Shown in pieces: positions 1-7,691 of a stretch of 62,432 bases of DNA. The stretch spans positions 1-62,432 of the forward strand of contig DIYH01000009.1 in the NCBI GenBank assembly GCA_002435755.1, given 5' to 3'. Source of the stretch: Flammeovirgaceae bacterium UBA6059 (GTDB lineage: Bacteria > Bacteroidota > Bacteroidia > Cytophagales > Cyclobacteriaceae). Below the pieces are notes generated by a model. It made no database searches, had not been told where the DNA came from, and was given only the letters and a program-made list of their open reading frames with translations. Position 1 is the first letter of the stretch; every line of letters starts with the position of its first letter. Both the position numbers and the translations under genes were made by a program.

Positions 1-90
1 TATTGCTATATCAATGCTTACCGTGATATTTCATGCCCTGCGTACGGCCCGCTCCAATCCGGCTTATGCTTTAAGAAACGAGTAGGTCTC

Positions 91-128
91 AAACAAAAAG
101 GGCTTCTTGTTCTAAGGACAAGAAGCCC
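91..128 (-). terminator. Rho-independent terminator of the 151-732 gene
   Basis: Arms at 100-110 and 118-128 form an 11-bp perfect stem (GGGCTTCTTGT / ACAAGAAGCCC) with a 7-nt loop. On the minus strand the stem is followed by a T-rich run (99-91). It lies just past the stop of the minus-strand gene that ends at 151. Confidence 0.85.
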
Positions 129-150
129 GCTAAGAGATCTTCAGCATGTA

Positions 151-732
151 TTACTCTTCGGATTCGTCGAATGATCTTACATCATCGATGTGCAGCTTGT
201 GGACATGTTTATCAATATGTTCCAGTCTGGAGTCGATATGCTTGATGTATTTTCTCAAATCAGTTTCTAGTAACAGTATCTGGCCGTCGTAGGAGTTAGC
301 CCCGATATCATTTTTCGAATACTTCTTATCGTGCTCTATTTCTCTTCTGAACTTGCATTCTTCTTTGAGTTTGATCATGAAGGCTGTGGTGCTGTACTCG
401 CTTTCAAACTTTTCGATTTCTTTTTTTGTGGCTTGCTGCTCTTTACTATCCAGTTTTGCCATTTCGGTAGGATCAGTAATGATCTCTAGAACCAAAGAAT
501 CGTAGTGATGAACGGTCCCTAGCAGATTGATAACATTTGCTCTATACTCATCGATTGTGCAGTAGGACTTGAGGCCACCATAAGTACTAAGGTCTGATGA
601 TGCTGCCTCCCATCTCTCCACAAGGTCATCGAATTCCTGCTCTAGTGTCATCTTCTGACCACCGGATGTGTCCTGGGCCTGGAGAGTGGCTCCTACAAGG
701 AATGGGGCAAGGAAAACTATCAACTTATTCAT
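151..732 (-). CDS. Secreted hypothetical protein, alpha-helical
   Basis: A 193-residue protein with a clear N-terminal signal peptide (MNKLIVFLAPFLVGATLQAQ, cleavage likely after the Ala-Gln-Ala/Gln region), so it should reach the periplasm or outer membrane. The mature part is rich in charged residues (E, K, D) and looks helical, with a possible coiled coil near residues 90-135 and again at 165-190 (SRLEHIDKHVHKLHIDD). I recognise no family. It is transcribed alone, ends at a strong hairpin terminator (91-128) and has no partner gene. The stop lies 20 bases inside the terminator-proximal region, consistent with a monocistronic mRNA. Function unknown. Confidence 0.6.
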   Translation of the reverse strand: MNKLIVFLAPFLVGATLQAQDTSGGQKMTLEQEFDDLVERWEAASSDLSTYGGLKSYCTIDEYRANVINLLGTVHHYDSLVLEIITDPTEMAKLDSKEQQATKKEIEKFESEYSTTAFMIKLKEECKFRREIEHDKKYSKNDIGANSYDGQILLLETDLRKYIKHIDSRLEHIDKHVHKLHIDDVRSFDESEE

Positions 733-841
733 ACTGTGTGTTTTATTTCAAAGTTAGACTAAAATTTCTTAGGCATCAGTACAACATTGATGCCAATAAT
801 TTATTATAAGTTTTTCCAAATTTAGCAAACATTATGGTCAA

Positions 842-859
842 GCTATCGTTAATGATAGC
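842..859. promoter_or_regulatory. Inverted repeat upstream of the 52-residue gene
   Basis: GCTATC (842-847) and GATAGC (854-859) are exact inverted arms around a TTAA-centred spacer, 30 bases before the ATG at 889. This is the size and position of an operator, but no regulator is known and the assignment is inference. Confidence 0.3.
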
Positions 860-888
860 AATACTATTATTATATTAGTAGAGATGTT

Positions 889-1047
889 ATGAGCAATATG
901 TTCAACTATTGTAAGGTAATATTGGATAAAGTCAGCTTTGATCGGTCTCTATTCAGAAAAGAATACAGAAAGTCGCTGAGAGTTCTCAGTGATGACGAAG
1001 GGAGGGCATTGAGGTCCTGGGTCAGAGATCAGCAAAATTTGGCTTAG
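889..1047 (+). CDS. Small orphan protein, 52 residues
   Basis: An open frame starting MSNMFNYCKVILDKVSF and ending SWVRDQQNLA. It is Lys/Arg-rich in the middle (LFRKEYRKSLRVL) followed by an acidic turn (SDDEGRALRSW), which gives the look of a small soluble helical protein. Short proteins with a similar NYCK..L.KVSFD..LF.KE pattern occur in Bacteroidota as far as I recall, but this is memory and not a search. Support for a real gene: it is flanked by an inverted repeat upstream (842-859) and by a proper terminator downstream (1104-1130), in the only open stretch between two convincing genes. Function unknown. Confidence 0.55.
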   Translation: MSNMFNYCKVILDKVSFDRSLFRKEYRKSLRVLSDDEGRALRSWVRDQQNLA

Positions 1048-1103
1048 TCCAAGCTTATTGAAGTTTACCATTTAGTTGGTAGTTATCTCGTTTAGCTAGT
1101 GGG

Positions 1104-1131
1104 CCTGCCTGTTTTCAGGCAGGTCTTTTTT
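1104..1131 (+). terminator. Rho-independent terminator after the 52-residue gene
   Basis: CCTGCCTG (1104-1111), loop TTTT, CAGGCAGG (1116-1123), followed by TCTTTTTT. The hairpin lies between 889-1047 and xth. A longer in-frame reading of xth from 1099 would run through this hairpin, which argues for the ATG at 1144 as the xth start. Confidence 0.85.
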
Positions 1132-1143
1132 ATATTTACCCCT

Positions 1144-1917
1144 ATGGGGTTAACTAAACTAGTCTCCTGGAACGTCAACGGAATCCGGGCTATTACCAAA
1201 AAAGATTTTTTTAAAGATGTAAGTGCCATGGACCCTGATGTGCTATGCCTTCAGGAAACAAAAGCCACTGTACAGGCCACTCAGGATGCTCTATCTTCGC
1301 TGGAGGGATACCATATTTATGGTAACGAGTCCAAAGCAAGAAAAGGGTATTCCGGTACGGCTATCATTTCTAAAAGTGAGCCAGTTAACGTCTCCTATGA
1401 TATAGGGCAACCTGAGCACGACCAGGAGGGCAGGGTGATCACAGCAGAATACGATGACTACTTCCTGATCGTGGTATATGTTCCTAATTCAGGAGAAGGC
1501 TTAAAGCGACTAGACTATCGTGAATCATGGGATCGTGCTTTCTTTGACTATTGCAAGGGTCTGGAAGTGCAAAAGCCAGTGATTGTTAATGGAGACCTAA
1601 ATGTTGCCCATTCAGAAATGGACATTGCACGACCAAAACAGAATTACAACAAGTCGGCAGGGTATACCCAACGTGAGATCGATGGGCTTGACCATTTTCT
1701 GAACAATGGCTTTACAGATAGTTTCCGTCATTTTTACCCTGAGGAGGTCAAGTATAGTTGGTGGAACTACCGGTTCAAAGCTCGTGAGCGTAATGTAGGC
1801 TGGAGGATAGACTATTTCTTATTTACTGAAGGCATCAAGGCCAAAGTGAAGGACGCTCATATCTACAATGAGTACTATGGATCTGATCATTGTCCGATAG
1901 GATTGATTTTGGAATAG
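1144..1917 (+). CDS. xth: Exodeoxyribonuclease III (AP endonuclease)
   Basis: Metal-dependent 3'-5' exonuclease and apurinic/apyrimidinic endonuclease acting in base excision repair in the cytoplasm. The 257-residue product shows the endonuclease/exonuclease/phosphatase fold motifs in order: LVSWNVNGIRA (Asn10), CLQETK (metal-binding Glu38), NGDLNVAH, WRIDYF and the terminal YGSDHCPI with the catalytic Asp-His pair. The length matches the ExoA/Xth family. I chose ATG 1144 (MGLTKLVSW) rather than the in-frame start at 1099, because the 15 extra residues are encoded by the terminator hairpin of the upstream gene and family members begin directly at this beta strand. The gene ends 8 bases before the convergent Spy-like gene. 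Confidence 0.95.
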   Translation: MGLTKLVSWNVNGIRAITKKDFFKDVSAMDPDVLCLQETKATVQATQDALSSLEGYHIYGNESKARKGYSGTAIISKSEPVNVSYDIGQPEHDQEGRVITAEYDDYFLIVVYVPNSGEGLKRLDYRESWDRAFFDYCKGLEVQKPVIVNGDLNVAHSEMDIARPKQNYNKSAGYTQREIDGLDHFLNNGFTDSFRHFYPEEVKYSWWNYRFKARERNVGWRIDYFLFTEGIKAKVKDAHIYNEYYGSDHCPIGLILE

Positions 1918-1925
1918 CAAGACAT

Positions 1926-2378
1926 CTAACGTCCTCTTCTGAACGGAGGTCCATGCCCTTCAATGATGTGCTTTACCATGCGTTGTTTCATTTCGTCCAT
2001 TTTGGCCTGTTGCTCTTCCGTACAGATCTCGCGAACTGCAGTAAAATGCTCGAAAGTAAGCAAGTCTATTTCTCCTTCAAGTTGCCCGATTTGCTCTGTT
2101 AGTTTTTGTGCTATTGAATGATCCAGGGTATTGATCAGTTGTCGCTTGAGGTTACCGATCATTTTCATTTTTGGTTCCACTGCATCAAAGTGCTTAGTCC
2201 TTAGCAGCTCGAATTGCTCCTCTTGCAGCTCGGTAAAGTCGAGATGATGCTTCAGCATACGAGAGGGGCCATTGCCCCGGCCATAGTGTCTACCGGAATG
2301 AAATACCATCATTGCAATCAGAATGATGTTGATGATCACCATTACTATTAATCCTATGGTTAATGCCTTCTTGCTCAT
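1926..2378 (-). CDS. Spy/CpxP-like periplasmic heavy-metal/stress sensor
   Basis: A 150-residue protein: one N-terminal membrane helix (residues about 5-27, LTIGLIVMVIINIILIAMMV) followed by a helical domain with LDFTELQEEQFELLRTKHFD and a later LTFEHFTAVREICTEEQQAKMDEM segment, the pattern of the Spy/CpxP/CnrX family (LTPEQ-like repeats). Such proteins bind misfolded protein or metal and sit in the periplasm, here membrane-anchored. I chose the ATG at 2378; upstream in-frame sequence lies inside the preceding gene. It is the third gene of a sigma factor / membrane protein / Spy-like operon, a recurring order in Bacteroidota, so it probably takes part in envelope-stress signalling with that sigma factor. 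Assignment to family good, exact ligand unknown. Confidence 0.75.
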   Translation of the reverse strand: MSKKALTIGLIVMVIINIILIAMMVFHSGRHYGRGNGPSRMLKHHLDFTELQEEQFELLRTKHFDAVEPKMKMIGNLKRQLINTLDHSIAQKLTEQIGQLEGEIDLLTFEHFTAVREICTEEQQAKMDEMKQRMVKHIIEGHGPPFRRGR

Positions 2379-2389
2379 GGTCTTGTCAG

Positions 2390-2755
2390 TTATTCGTCGA
2401 GATAGGTGTAAGTCGACTGATAATCCAATTGATATTCTTCTATAATTTTTTCTGCAGTAGCATTTTTCCCGAAAGTCAACCCCTGACTGTCGAAATAATA
2501 CAACAGAACCGAAGCATTTAGTACGAGTATTGCAGCCATCACAGCCAAGCTCCACTTTCCATTCCAAAACCAAGCTAAGAATGTCGGTTCTTGCTCATAA
2601 TCATGTGATTGGGACAGCCTGGCCTTGACACGTGCGTGTAGGTAGGGTTGAGGGTGAGCTGACTTGATCTCATCTAAGCTCGAGAGTAGCTTCTCTACAT
2701 ATTGATTAGCATCCCCCCTGTCCCTGCTGGAGTTGTGATCATGCTTTAGTGACAT
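2390..2755 (-). CDS. Single-pass membrane protein, probable anti-sigma factor
   Basis: A 121-residue protein with a soluble N-terminal part (residues 1-68), one membrane helix (about 72-90, WSLAVMAAILVLNASVLLYYF) and a short acidic C-terminal tail. It overlaps the end of the ECF sigma gene by 17 bases and precedes the Spy-like gene, the position normally held by the anti-sigma factor. I do not see the HxxxCxxC zinc motif of ZAS-type anti-sigma factors, so sigma binding is inferred from position and topology only. Confidence 0.6.
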   Translation of the reverse strand: MSLKHDHNSSRDRGDANQYVEKLLSSLDEIKSAHPQPYLHARVKARLSQSHDYEQEPTFLAWFWNGKWSLAVMAAILVLNASVLLYYFDSQGLTFGKNATAEKIIEEYQLDYQSTYTYLDE

Positions 2756-3326
2756 AATAGTAGTTTTTTAAGCGTTTCTTTAGGTTGGTTTTGGCTCGGT
2801 GCATCAATGACTCCACAGAGGAAATAGAGGTTTTCATGACTTGAGATATTTCCTGATAGCTCAATCCCTCCAACTTGTGTAGAGTAAAGGCAGCTTGCTG
2901 CTTCTCAGGCAACTTGCTAATAGCAGCAAATACAACACTGGCATTTTCCTGTTGTTCCAGCTTGACCCCTGGATGTGCGAAATCGGCAGGGTCCACCATC
3001 TGTTCTCCATCACTATTGAACAGACTGATTATTGGTGCAAACCTCTTTTTCCTCTTCTTGTAGCGCATCAACTCCAGAGCTTTAGTGACAGTTATTCGGT
3101 AAATCCAGGTTGATAGTTTTGATTCACCTTTAAACCTCGCTATCGATTGATATACTTCAATGAACACCTCCTGACTAATGTCATCTGCCTCTTCCGGAGA
3201 CCTTAACAGCCCGATGGCGGTGTTGTAAACCTGACGCTGGTATAATTCCACCAAAGCCTTGAAGGCCTCTTCAGAGCCTTGTTTCAAATCCTCTACCAGC
3301 AGGTGGTCTTCCAAAAGAGCTTGCAT
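2739..3326 (-). CDS. ECF RNA polymerase sigma factor
   Basis: A 195-residue group-4 sigma factor. Region 2 spans about residues 20-90 (DLKQGSEEAFKALVELY, ADDISQEVFIEVY, STWIYRITVTKALELMR) and region 4 about 130-185 (LPEKQQAAFTLHKLEGLSYQEI, then SISSVESLMHRAKTNLKKRL, the -35 recognition helix). There is no extra SnoaL-like domain. It heads a three-gene minus-strand operon with the membrane protein at 2390-2755 (17-bp overlap, translational coupling likely) and the Spy-like protein, so it is probably held inactive at the membrane and released by envelope stress. ECF genes often autoregulate; I could not confirm a promoter. Confidence 0.93.
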   Translation of the reverse strand: MQALLEDHLLVEDLKQGSEEAFKALVELYQRQVYNTAIGLLRSPEEADDISQEVFIEVYQSIARFKGESKLSTWIYRITVTKALELMRYKKRKKRFAPIISLFNSDGEQMVDPADFAHPGVKLEQQENASVVFAAISKLPEKQQAAFTLHKLEGLSYQEISQVMKTSISSVESLMHRAKTNLKKRLKNYYYVTKA

Positions 3327-3385
3327 TTAGTGATTAGAGACCATTAGTTGGATAAACTTGCGCTTAGGTTCAAAAATTAGTCTGA

Positions 3386-4111
3386 TCACATGATCGGGCT
3401 CTGATCTATAGGTAGGGTTAGACGAATGATGCCCTCAGAATACGGTGCTATTTCGTAAGGATTGTAGACAAATGTGATGCTGTCTTTAGTCAGAAGAAAA
3501 TTACTATTAGGTGCTATTGTTTCTGTCAACAAAGTGATCTCCGGGTTTATAGATATTGTCATGATCGTACCCATACGATCAATTTCTTCTTGTGAGTACA
3601 AGTCTGATAGCGCCAGTGGTTTGCCGGTGGACTTATTGAGATTGTGAAAGCTGATGGTATAATTGCTATGCGCTCCACCACCATATTCATCTATAGCGGC
3701 TGATAGGACTACCAACGTATCGGATTCTTGCTCTACTTTGATAGTATGCTTCATGTACCAGACCTGACGGCTTTCAGGGAACTCAGACTTGAACTGCACA
3801 TAGTTACCTATAAAATCAGAAGCCAGACTATCAAGTGGTAGTGATCTTTGATCTGGGTCAAAAGCCGGAGATTTAATGCTATTGACAAATCTGTTGAGGG
3901 CTTCAAAACTCGATTCAAATTGTGGATACGTCACTTCAAAATAGGTGCAGTGATCAGCATCGCTATTGCAACCTTCATATGAAGCATAAAAGCGCTTAGT
4001 CGTAAACTGTACCTCCTCTGCATTGGCTTCATCCTGTTCAAGCTCCTTAGCCGGAGGATCACAAGCTAACAACATGGTACATAGAAGTGGTATATAAGCG
4101 CAAGACTTCAT
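3386..4111 (-). CDS. DUF3298-family lipoprotein
   Basis: A 241-residue predicted lipoprotein. The lipobox is at the N-terminus (MKSCAYIPLLCTMLLAC, acylated Cys17). Residues about 45-150 resemble the DUF4163 region and the remainder DUF3298: DEYGGGAHSNYTISFHNLNK and LALSDLY are typical of that family, related to the extracellular part of RsiV, which binds lysozyme in Bacillus. Start choice: a longer frame begins with a TTG at 4126, but the ATG at 4111 gives a clean lipoprotein signal. It lies next to the ECF sigma operon on the same strand, separated by 59 bases, which makes a functional link possible but unproven. Ligand unknown. Confidence 0.75.
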   Translation of the reverse strand: MKSCAYIPLLCTMLLACDPPAKELEQDEANAEEVQFTTKRFYASYEGCNSDADHCTYFEVTYPQFESSFEALNRFVNSIKSPAFDPDQRSLPLDSLASDFIGNYVQFKSEFPESRQVWYMKHTIKVEQESDTLVVLSAAIDEYGGGAHSNYTISFHNLNKSTGKPLALSDLYSQEEIDRMGTIMTISINPEITLLTETIAPNSNFLLTKDSITFVYNPYEIAPYSEGIIRLTLPIDQSPIM

Positions 4112-4165
4112 ATCTAAAAGTTTCAAGATTTAAATTACTGAAAAATACCATCGCAAATAGATAAG

Positions 4166-5251
4166 ATGAAAGACATTGTAAAGCCTACTTTGGTTTTGGA
4201 TACGAAGAAGATGTTTGCCAACCTCACCAACATGCAAGCAAAGGCTAACAGTAACAACCTTATTTTTCGTCCCCATTTTAAGACCCATCAATCGACAGGC
4301 ATAGCTGAATATTATCGCCAAAGAGGAATCGATAGAATTACGGTCAGTTCTCTTGATATGGCCAGATATTTTGTAGAGGAGGGATGGCGAGATATAACTG
4401 TGGCTTTTCCTACCAATCTATTGCAACGTGATCTCATAGCAGAACTTCATAGTAAAGCTCAGATCAACTTGATTTCTGATGATTGCAAGGTAATTGAGGC
4501 ATTAGATAACCTGAAACTTGAGGGGCTTGGTATATTGATCGAAGTAGATGCTGGTTATCATCGTACCGGTGTGGATATCAACAATCATCAAAAACTAGAA
4601 GAGTTGGTCGGTATAACTAGCACTACGAGTTTCATTGATTGGAAGGGTTTTTTAGTACATAACGGACACAGCTATCAATGCCGTACCAAAGAGGAAATAG
4701 TTGGGAACCATCAACAATCAATGAAGCTACTCAAAGGATTGGCCCCATTTAGAGAGAAGTATTCTGGCTGCATTGTAAGCCTTGGTGATACCCCTAGTTT
4801 CAGTATTATGGATCAATTTGAAGGATTTGATGAAATGCGCCCTGGCAACTTTGTCTTTTATGATTTAGCACAGTGGCAAATAGGTTCTTGTGATCTATCT
4901 GATATCGCAGTGTGTATGGCTTGCCCTGTGGTTGCCAAATATCCGGAAAGGGGGGAGCTAGTTGTGTATGGAGGAGGGGTCCACTTCTCTAAAGATCGAA
5001 TCAACTGGTGTGACAGAGACATCTATGGTTTTCCTGTAGGACTGACCGAATCAGGTTGGAGTATGCCTGATTTGGAGGGCTATGTTAGTTCTTTGAGCCA
5101 GGAACATGGGATCATCAAACTACCAGCAGATCAATTAGATATATACCAGATTGGTGATCTGATTGGGGTACTGCCGATCCATTCGTGTTTGACAGCTGAC
5201 GCAATGGGTGGATATCGATCATTAGATGGTGAGATATTCGACCATTTTTGA
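4166..5251 (+). CDS. PLP-dependent D-serine dehydratase / D-threonine aldolase-like enzyme
   Basis: A 361-residue fold-type III PLP enzyme of the alanine racemase N-terminal / DSD1 family. The PLP lysine is Lys39 in the family motif RPHFKTHQS. The C-terminal metal-binding domain carries His339 and Cys341 (PIHSCLTAD), the zinc pair known from eukaryotic D-serine dehydratase. Family members cleave D-threonine and related beta-hydroxy D-amino acids or dehydrate D-serine, so the product is an aldehyde plus glycine or pyruvate plus ammonia; substrate cannot be told from sequence. The nearby, convergent GntP-family permease (5589-6902) belongs to a family that includes both gluconate and D-serine (DsdX) transporters, which supports a D-amino-acid role. 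Cytoplasmic. Confidence 0.85.
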   Translation: MKDIVKPTLVLDTKKMFANLTNMQAKANSNNLIFRPHFKTHQSTGIAEYYRQRGIDRITVSSLDMARYFVEEGWRDITVAFPTNLLQRDLIAELHSKAQINLISDDCKVIEALDNLKLEGLGILIEVDAGYHRTGVDINNHQKLEELVGITSTTSFIDWKGFLVHNGHSYQCRTKEEIVGNHQQSMKLLKGLAPFREKYSGCIVSLGDTPSFSIMDQFEGFDEMRPGNFVFYDLAQWQIGSCDLSDIAVCMACPVVAKYPERGELVVYGGGVHFSKDRINWCDRDIYGFPVGLTESGWSMPDLEGYVSSLSQEHGIIKLPADQLDIYQIGDLIGVLPIHSCLTADAMGGYRSLDGEIFDHF

Positions 5252-5301
5252 AAGCGCAAGGCATCTGATTAGACAGTGATACCTTGGCATTCAAATCTGG
5301 A

Positions 5302-5472
5302 TTATTTCTTCTTCATGAAGAAGTAAACGATGGCGGTGATAATGCTAAAAAGGAGAGCACATATTGACCAAATGATCTTTGATCCTGTAGACATTCCTTT
5401 TTGTTGTGTCCATACCTCATAAAGTACCCACACGGCGGCCACCAAAGCCACGATATACATGATGTTGCTCAT
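5302..5472 (-). CDS. Small membrane protein, PLD nuclease N-terminal-like (56 residues)
   Basis: Starts MSNIMYIVALVAAVWVLY and ends IVYFFMKKK. Two predicted membrane helices (residues about 5-18 and 33-52) flank a short charged loop (EVWTQQKGMSTGSKIIW). The loop with its Lys-Ile-Ile-Trp and the following helix ending in Tyr-Phe resembles the PLDc_N (phospholipase D nuclease N-terminal) small-membrane-protein pattern common in Bacteroidota. It fills the gap between the PLP enzyme and the permease. Role unknown; family match is by eye. Confidence 0.65.
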   Translation of the reverse strand: MSNIMYIVALVAAVWVLYEVWTQQKGMSTGSKIIWSICALLFSIITAIVYFFMKKK

Positions 5473-5588
5473 ACAAATAGTTTTAGGTTATGGCATCAAG
5501 ATAGGAAAATTTTCAGCGCATGCTATTCTTAGATGTCGTTATTAGACTAAGCCGTTGTTAACCGGTGCGAGCCTACTGAAAGCCTCGA

Positions 5589-6902
5589 TTAAATGATCAT
5601 GCTAAGGAGCAAGCATCCTGCAAGACCAATCAGAGAAACTATGGTTTCCATTAGTGTCCAAGTCCTGAACGTCTGCCAGATAGAGAGGTTGAAATACTCT
5701 TTGAACATCCAGAAGCCCGTATCATTCACTTGTGAGAAGGTGAGACTTCCTGCGCCAGTAGCTAATACCAGCAATTCGGGACTCACGCTGGTACTGGCAA
5801 TCAAGGGTGAGGCTATACCTGCAGCCGTAAGCGCAGCTACGGTGGCAGACCCTAAGGCTATTCGAAGAGTTGCTGCGATCAACCATGCTAATACTATAGG
5901 TGACATATCCGTACCCTGAAGGGAATTGATGATAGTATCACTAGTGCCACTGTCAATCAAGATTTGTTTGAACCCACCTCCGGCACCTATAATCAAAAGG
6001 ATCATAGCAATACCTTTTACTGATTTGAGACATATGTCTGCAATGCTACTCATCTCCTTACCTTGTCTTAGACCAAGTGTATAAATTGATACAAGAAGTG
6101 CAATCAAGAGGGCCATCACCGGCTCACCTATAAATGATATAAAGGGGAGTATGACATGACCTTCCGGTAGGTTGAGCTTAAACATAGCAGCAAGCGCCAT
6201 CAGCAGTACCGGGATCAAAGCAGTGATGAGACTACTTGCAAATGAAGGTGTTTGATCATCGACTTCTTTGAGTTCGAAAAGATTTTCTGGCAGTTGTACA
6301 TTGATACTTTTTAAAGTACTGCCGAGTATAGGACCTGCAATGACAATGGTGGGTACGGCAAGAATGAGTCCGTAGAGGAAAGTGATGGTCATATCTGCTC
6401 CGTAAATGACCGCAAGTGCTGTAGGGGCCGGGTGAGGAGGTAAGAAGCCATGCGTGACAGATAGAGCTGCAACCATTGGAATGGCCAGATAAAGTATCGG
6501 CAGCTTTGATGTTTTTGCGATTGCAAAAACGAGCGGTATGAGCATGACAAAACCAACTGAGTAGAACATTGGGATACCCACGATAAAGCCAGTGAGGACC
6601 ATGGCCCATTGTATTCGGGACGTCCCAAATGCTGAAACCAGCCGTTGTGTGATTTGCTGTGCTGCTCCGGTTTCAGCTAGTATTCCACCAAGCATCGCCC
6701 CAAAACCAAGCACTAAAGCGAGGTAACCTAGAGTGCCTCCTGTTCCAGACTGAAGAGATTTTAGTACTTCATCGGCTGACATTCCCTGTGCCAGTCCTAC
6801 GCCTATGGCCACAATGATCAATGCTATGAAAGCGGGAATTTTGAAACGAATGATAAGTACGAGCAGAGCGGCTATACCAAGACCGATGATAATGAAGGGC
6901 AT
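5589..6902 (-). CDS. GntP-family proton symporter (gluconate / D-serine type)
   Basis: A 437-residue polytopic inner-membrane protein with about 12 hydrophobic segments. Family signatures: AIGVGLAQGMSADEVLKSLQ, LVLGFGAMLGGILAETGAAQ, the HGFLPPHPAPTALAVIYG loop and GGGFKQILIDSG. The GntP family takes up gluconate, idonate, glycerate or D-serine with protons; the exact substrate is not readable from sequence. Length is normal for the family. It converges on the DSD1-like enzyme at 4166-5251, which makes D-serine, D-threonine or another hydroxy acid a plausible substrate. An inverted repeat at 6962-6992 sits 60-90 bases before its start and may be its operator. Confidence 0.9.
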   Translation of the reverse strand: MPFIIIGLGIAALLVLIIRFKIPAFIALIIVAIGVGLAQGMSADEVLKSLQSGTGGTLGYLALVLGFGAMLGGILAETGAAQQITQRLVSAFGTSRIQWAMVLTGFIVGIPMFYSVGFVMLIPLVFAIAKTSKLPILYLAIPMVAALSVTHGFLPPHPAPTALAVIYGADMTITFLYGLILAVPTIVIAGPILGSTLKSINVQLPENLFELKEVDDQTPSFASSLITALIPVLLMALAAMFKLNLPEGHVILPFISFIGEPVMALLIALLVSIYTLGLRQGKEMSSIADICLKSVKGIAMILLIIGAGGGFKQILIDSGTSDTIINSLQGTDMSPIVLAWLIAATLRIALGSATVAALTAAGIASPLIASTSVSPELLVLATGAGSLTFSQVNDTGFWMFKEYFNLSIWQTFRTWTLMETIVSLIGLAGCLLLSMII

Positions 6903-7150
6903 TGAATCTAATTTAGCTGAGATTTGATCCCCGCAAAGTAAGCATTTCTGAATTCTTTGTGATTCTCATTATTCTTTGATGATTATGAGAATTCAGGTAT
7001 GCTTGTATCTGTACTGGCCGTTTGAGTTTGCTACCTGATTTATGGCGAGCGATTGCTGCTTTGTAACCTAAAGTCTCATGATCTAAGGGTATGCTCCGTA
7101 GTATGGGTGTGGTCAAAAGTTGATTGAGTGATCAGAGCATTTGCAGATCA
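6903..7150. other. Spacer before the GntP permease
   Basis: The 434 bases between the permease start (6902) and the next gene (7337) hold an inverted repeat (6962-6992) and a terminator (7151-7180). A 67-codon open frame on the minus strand (6913-7116) has no recognisable features and is not called. I see no RNA gene. Confidence 0.4.
6962..6992. promoter_or_regulatory. Inverted repeat upstream of the GntP permease
   Basis: ATTCTCAT (6962-6969) and ATGAGAAT (6985-6992) are exact 8-bp inverted arms with a 15-base spacer, 60 to 90 bases upstream of the permease start. Arms one and a half to two helical turns apart suit a dimeric repressor. Operator function is inference. Confidence 0.3.
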
Positions 7151-7180
7151 AAAACGAAAAAAGCAGGGCATAAGCCCTGC
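7151..7180 (-). terminator. Rho-independent terminator of the 7337-7573 gene
   Basis: GCAGGGC (7163-7169), loop ATAA, GCCCTGC (7174-7180). On the minus strand it is followed by TTTTTTCGTTTTT. It is 157 bases past the stop of the small membrane protein gene. Confidence 0.75.
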
Positions 7181-7336
7181 TTCGTATCGTCCATTATCAA
7201 CCAGCTATGGATAAGTATGAACACAACAAATTTAGATAATAATCTCAAACTCTCATCATAAGTCGATGGATTGAGAGAAATATCAGTTGAATGGAAGTAA
7301 TGTGGAGTTTAGCGGCTGAGTCTGAACCGAAAGTGG

Positions 7337-7573
7337 CTATGCAGTCCTATTTTGATAGCCCTGTTGGTGCTCTGCTTTTTTGATTACCTTATCCCTTATC
7401 TTGTCGTAATTGGATGTGGTAATTATATGCAATGGCAGGACCAGTGCTAACAACAAAACCACACCGAACATTAAGAAGGCATGATTATTAGTAAACCCGA
7501 GATAGTTTCCGACGATGCTCACGGCGATCAGCAATAAACCAATCGTCGCTGCGATGTTTTTTGTAGTTTTCAT
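7337..7573 (-). CDS. Small two-helix membrane protein
   Basis: A 78-residue protein with two predicted membrane helices (about 6-25 and 31-52) and a basic, polar C-terminal tail (NYDKIRDKVIKKAEHQQGYQ) that should face the cytoplasm. I chose ATG 7573: it has a GGAAAG ribosome-binding site 5 bases upstream, whereas the 4-residue extension would need a TTG that is itself part of that site. No family recognised. It lies downstream of the PepSY-type membrane protein on the same strand (118-base gap) and ends at the terminator 7151-7180. Confidence 0.6.
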   Translation of the reverse strand: MKTTKNIAATIGLLLIAVSIVGNYLGFTNNHAFLMFGVVLLLALVLPLHIITTSNYDKIRDKVIKKAEHQQGYQNRTA

Positions 7574-7691
7574 TTTTCTTTCCAATAGCTATTAGTAAAG
7601 ATAATGAAATTAGAGCCATAAGGTTTTCTGACGGGTTGAATTTTATCAGTAAAATCGGTTCTCTCTGGTCAATACTTCCAGGCAGAAGATA

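Noticed and set aside
1099..1143. Longer N-terminus for exonuclease III from the in-frame ATG at 1099
   Set aside because: The extra codons lie in the terminator hairpin of the upstream gene and do not match the family.
6913..7116. 67-codon minus-strand frame upstream of the GntP permease
   Set aside because: No recognisable domain, no clear ribosome-binding site, and it spans an inverted repeat likely to be regulatory.
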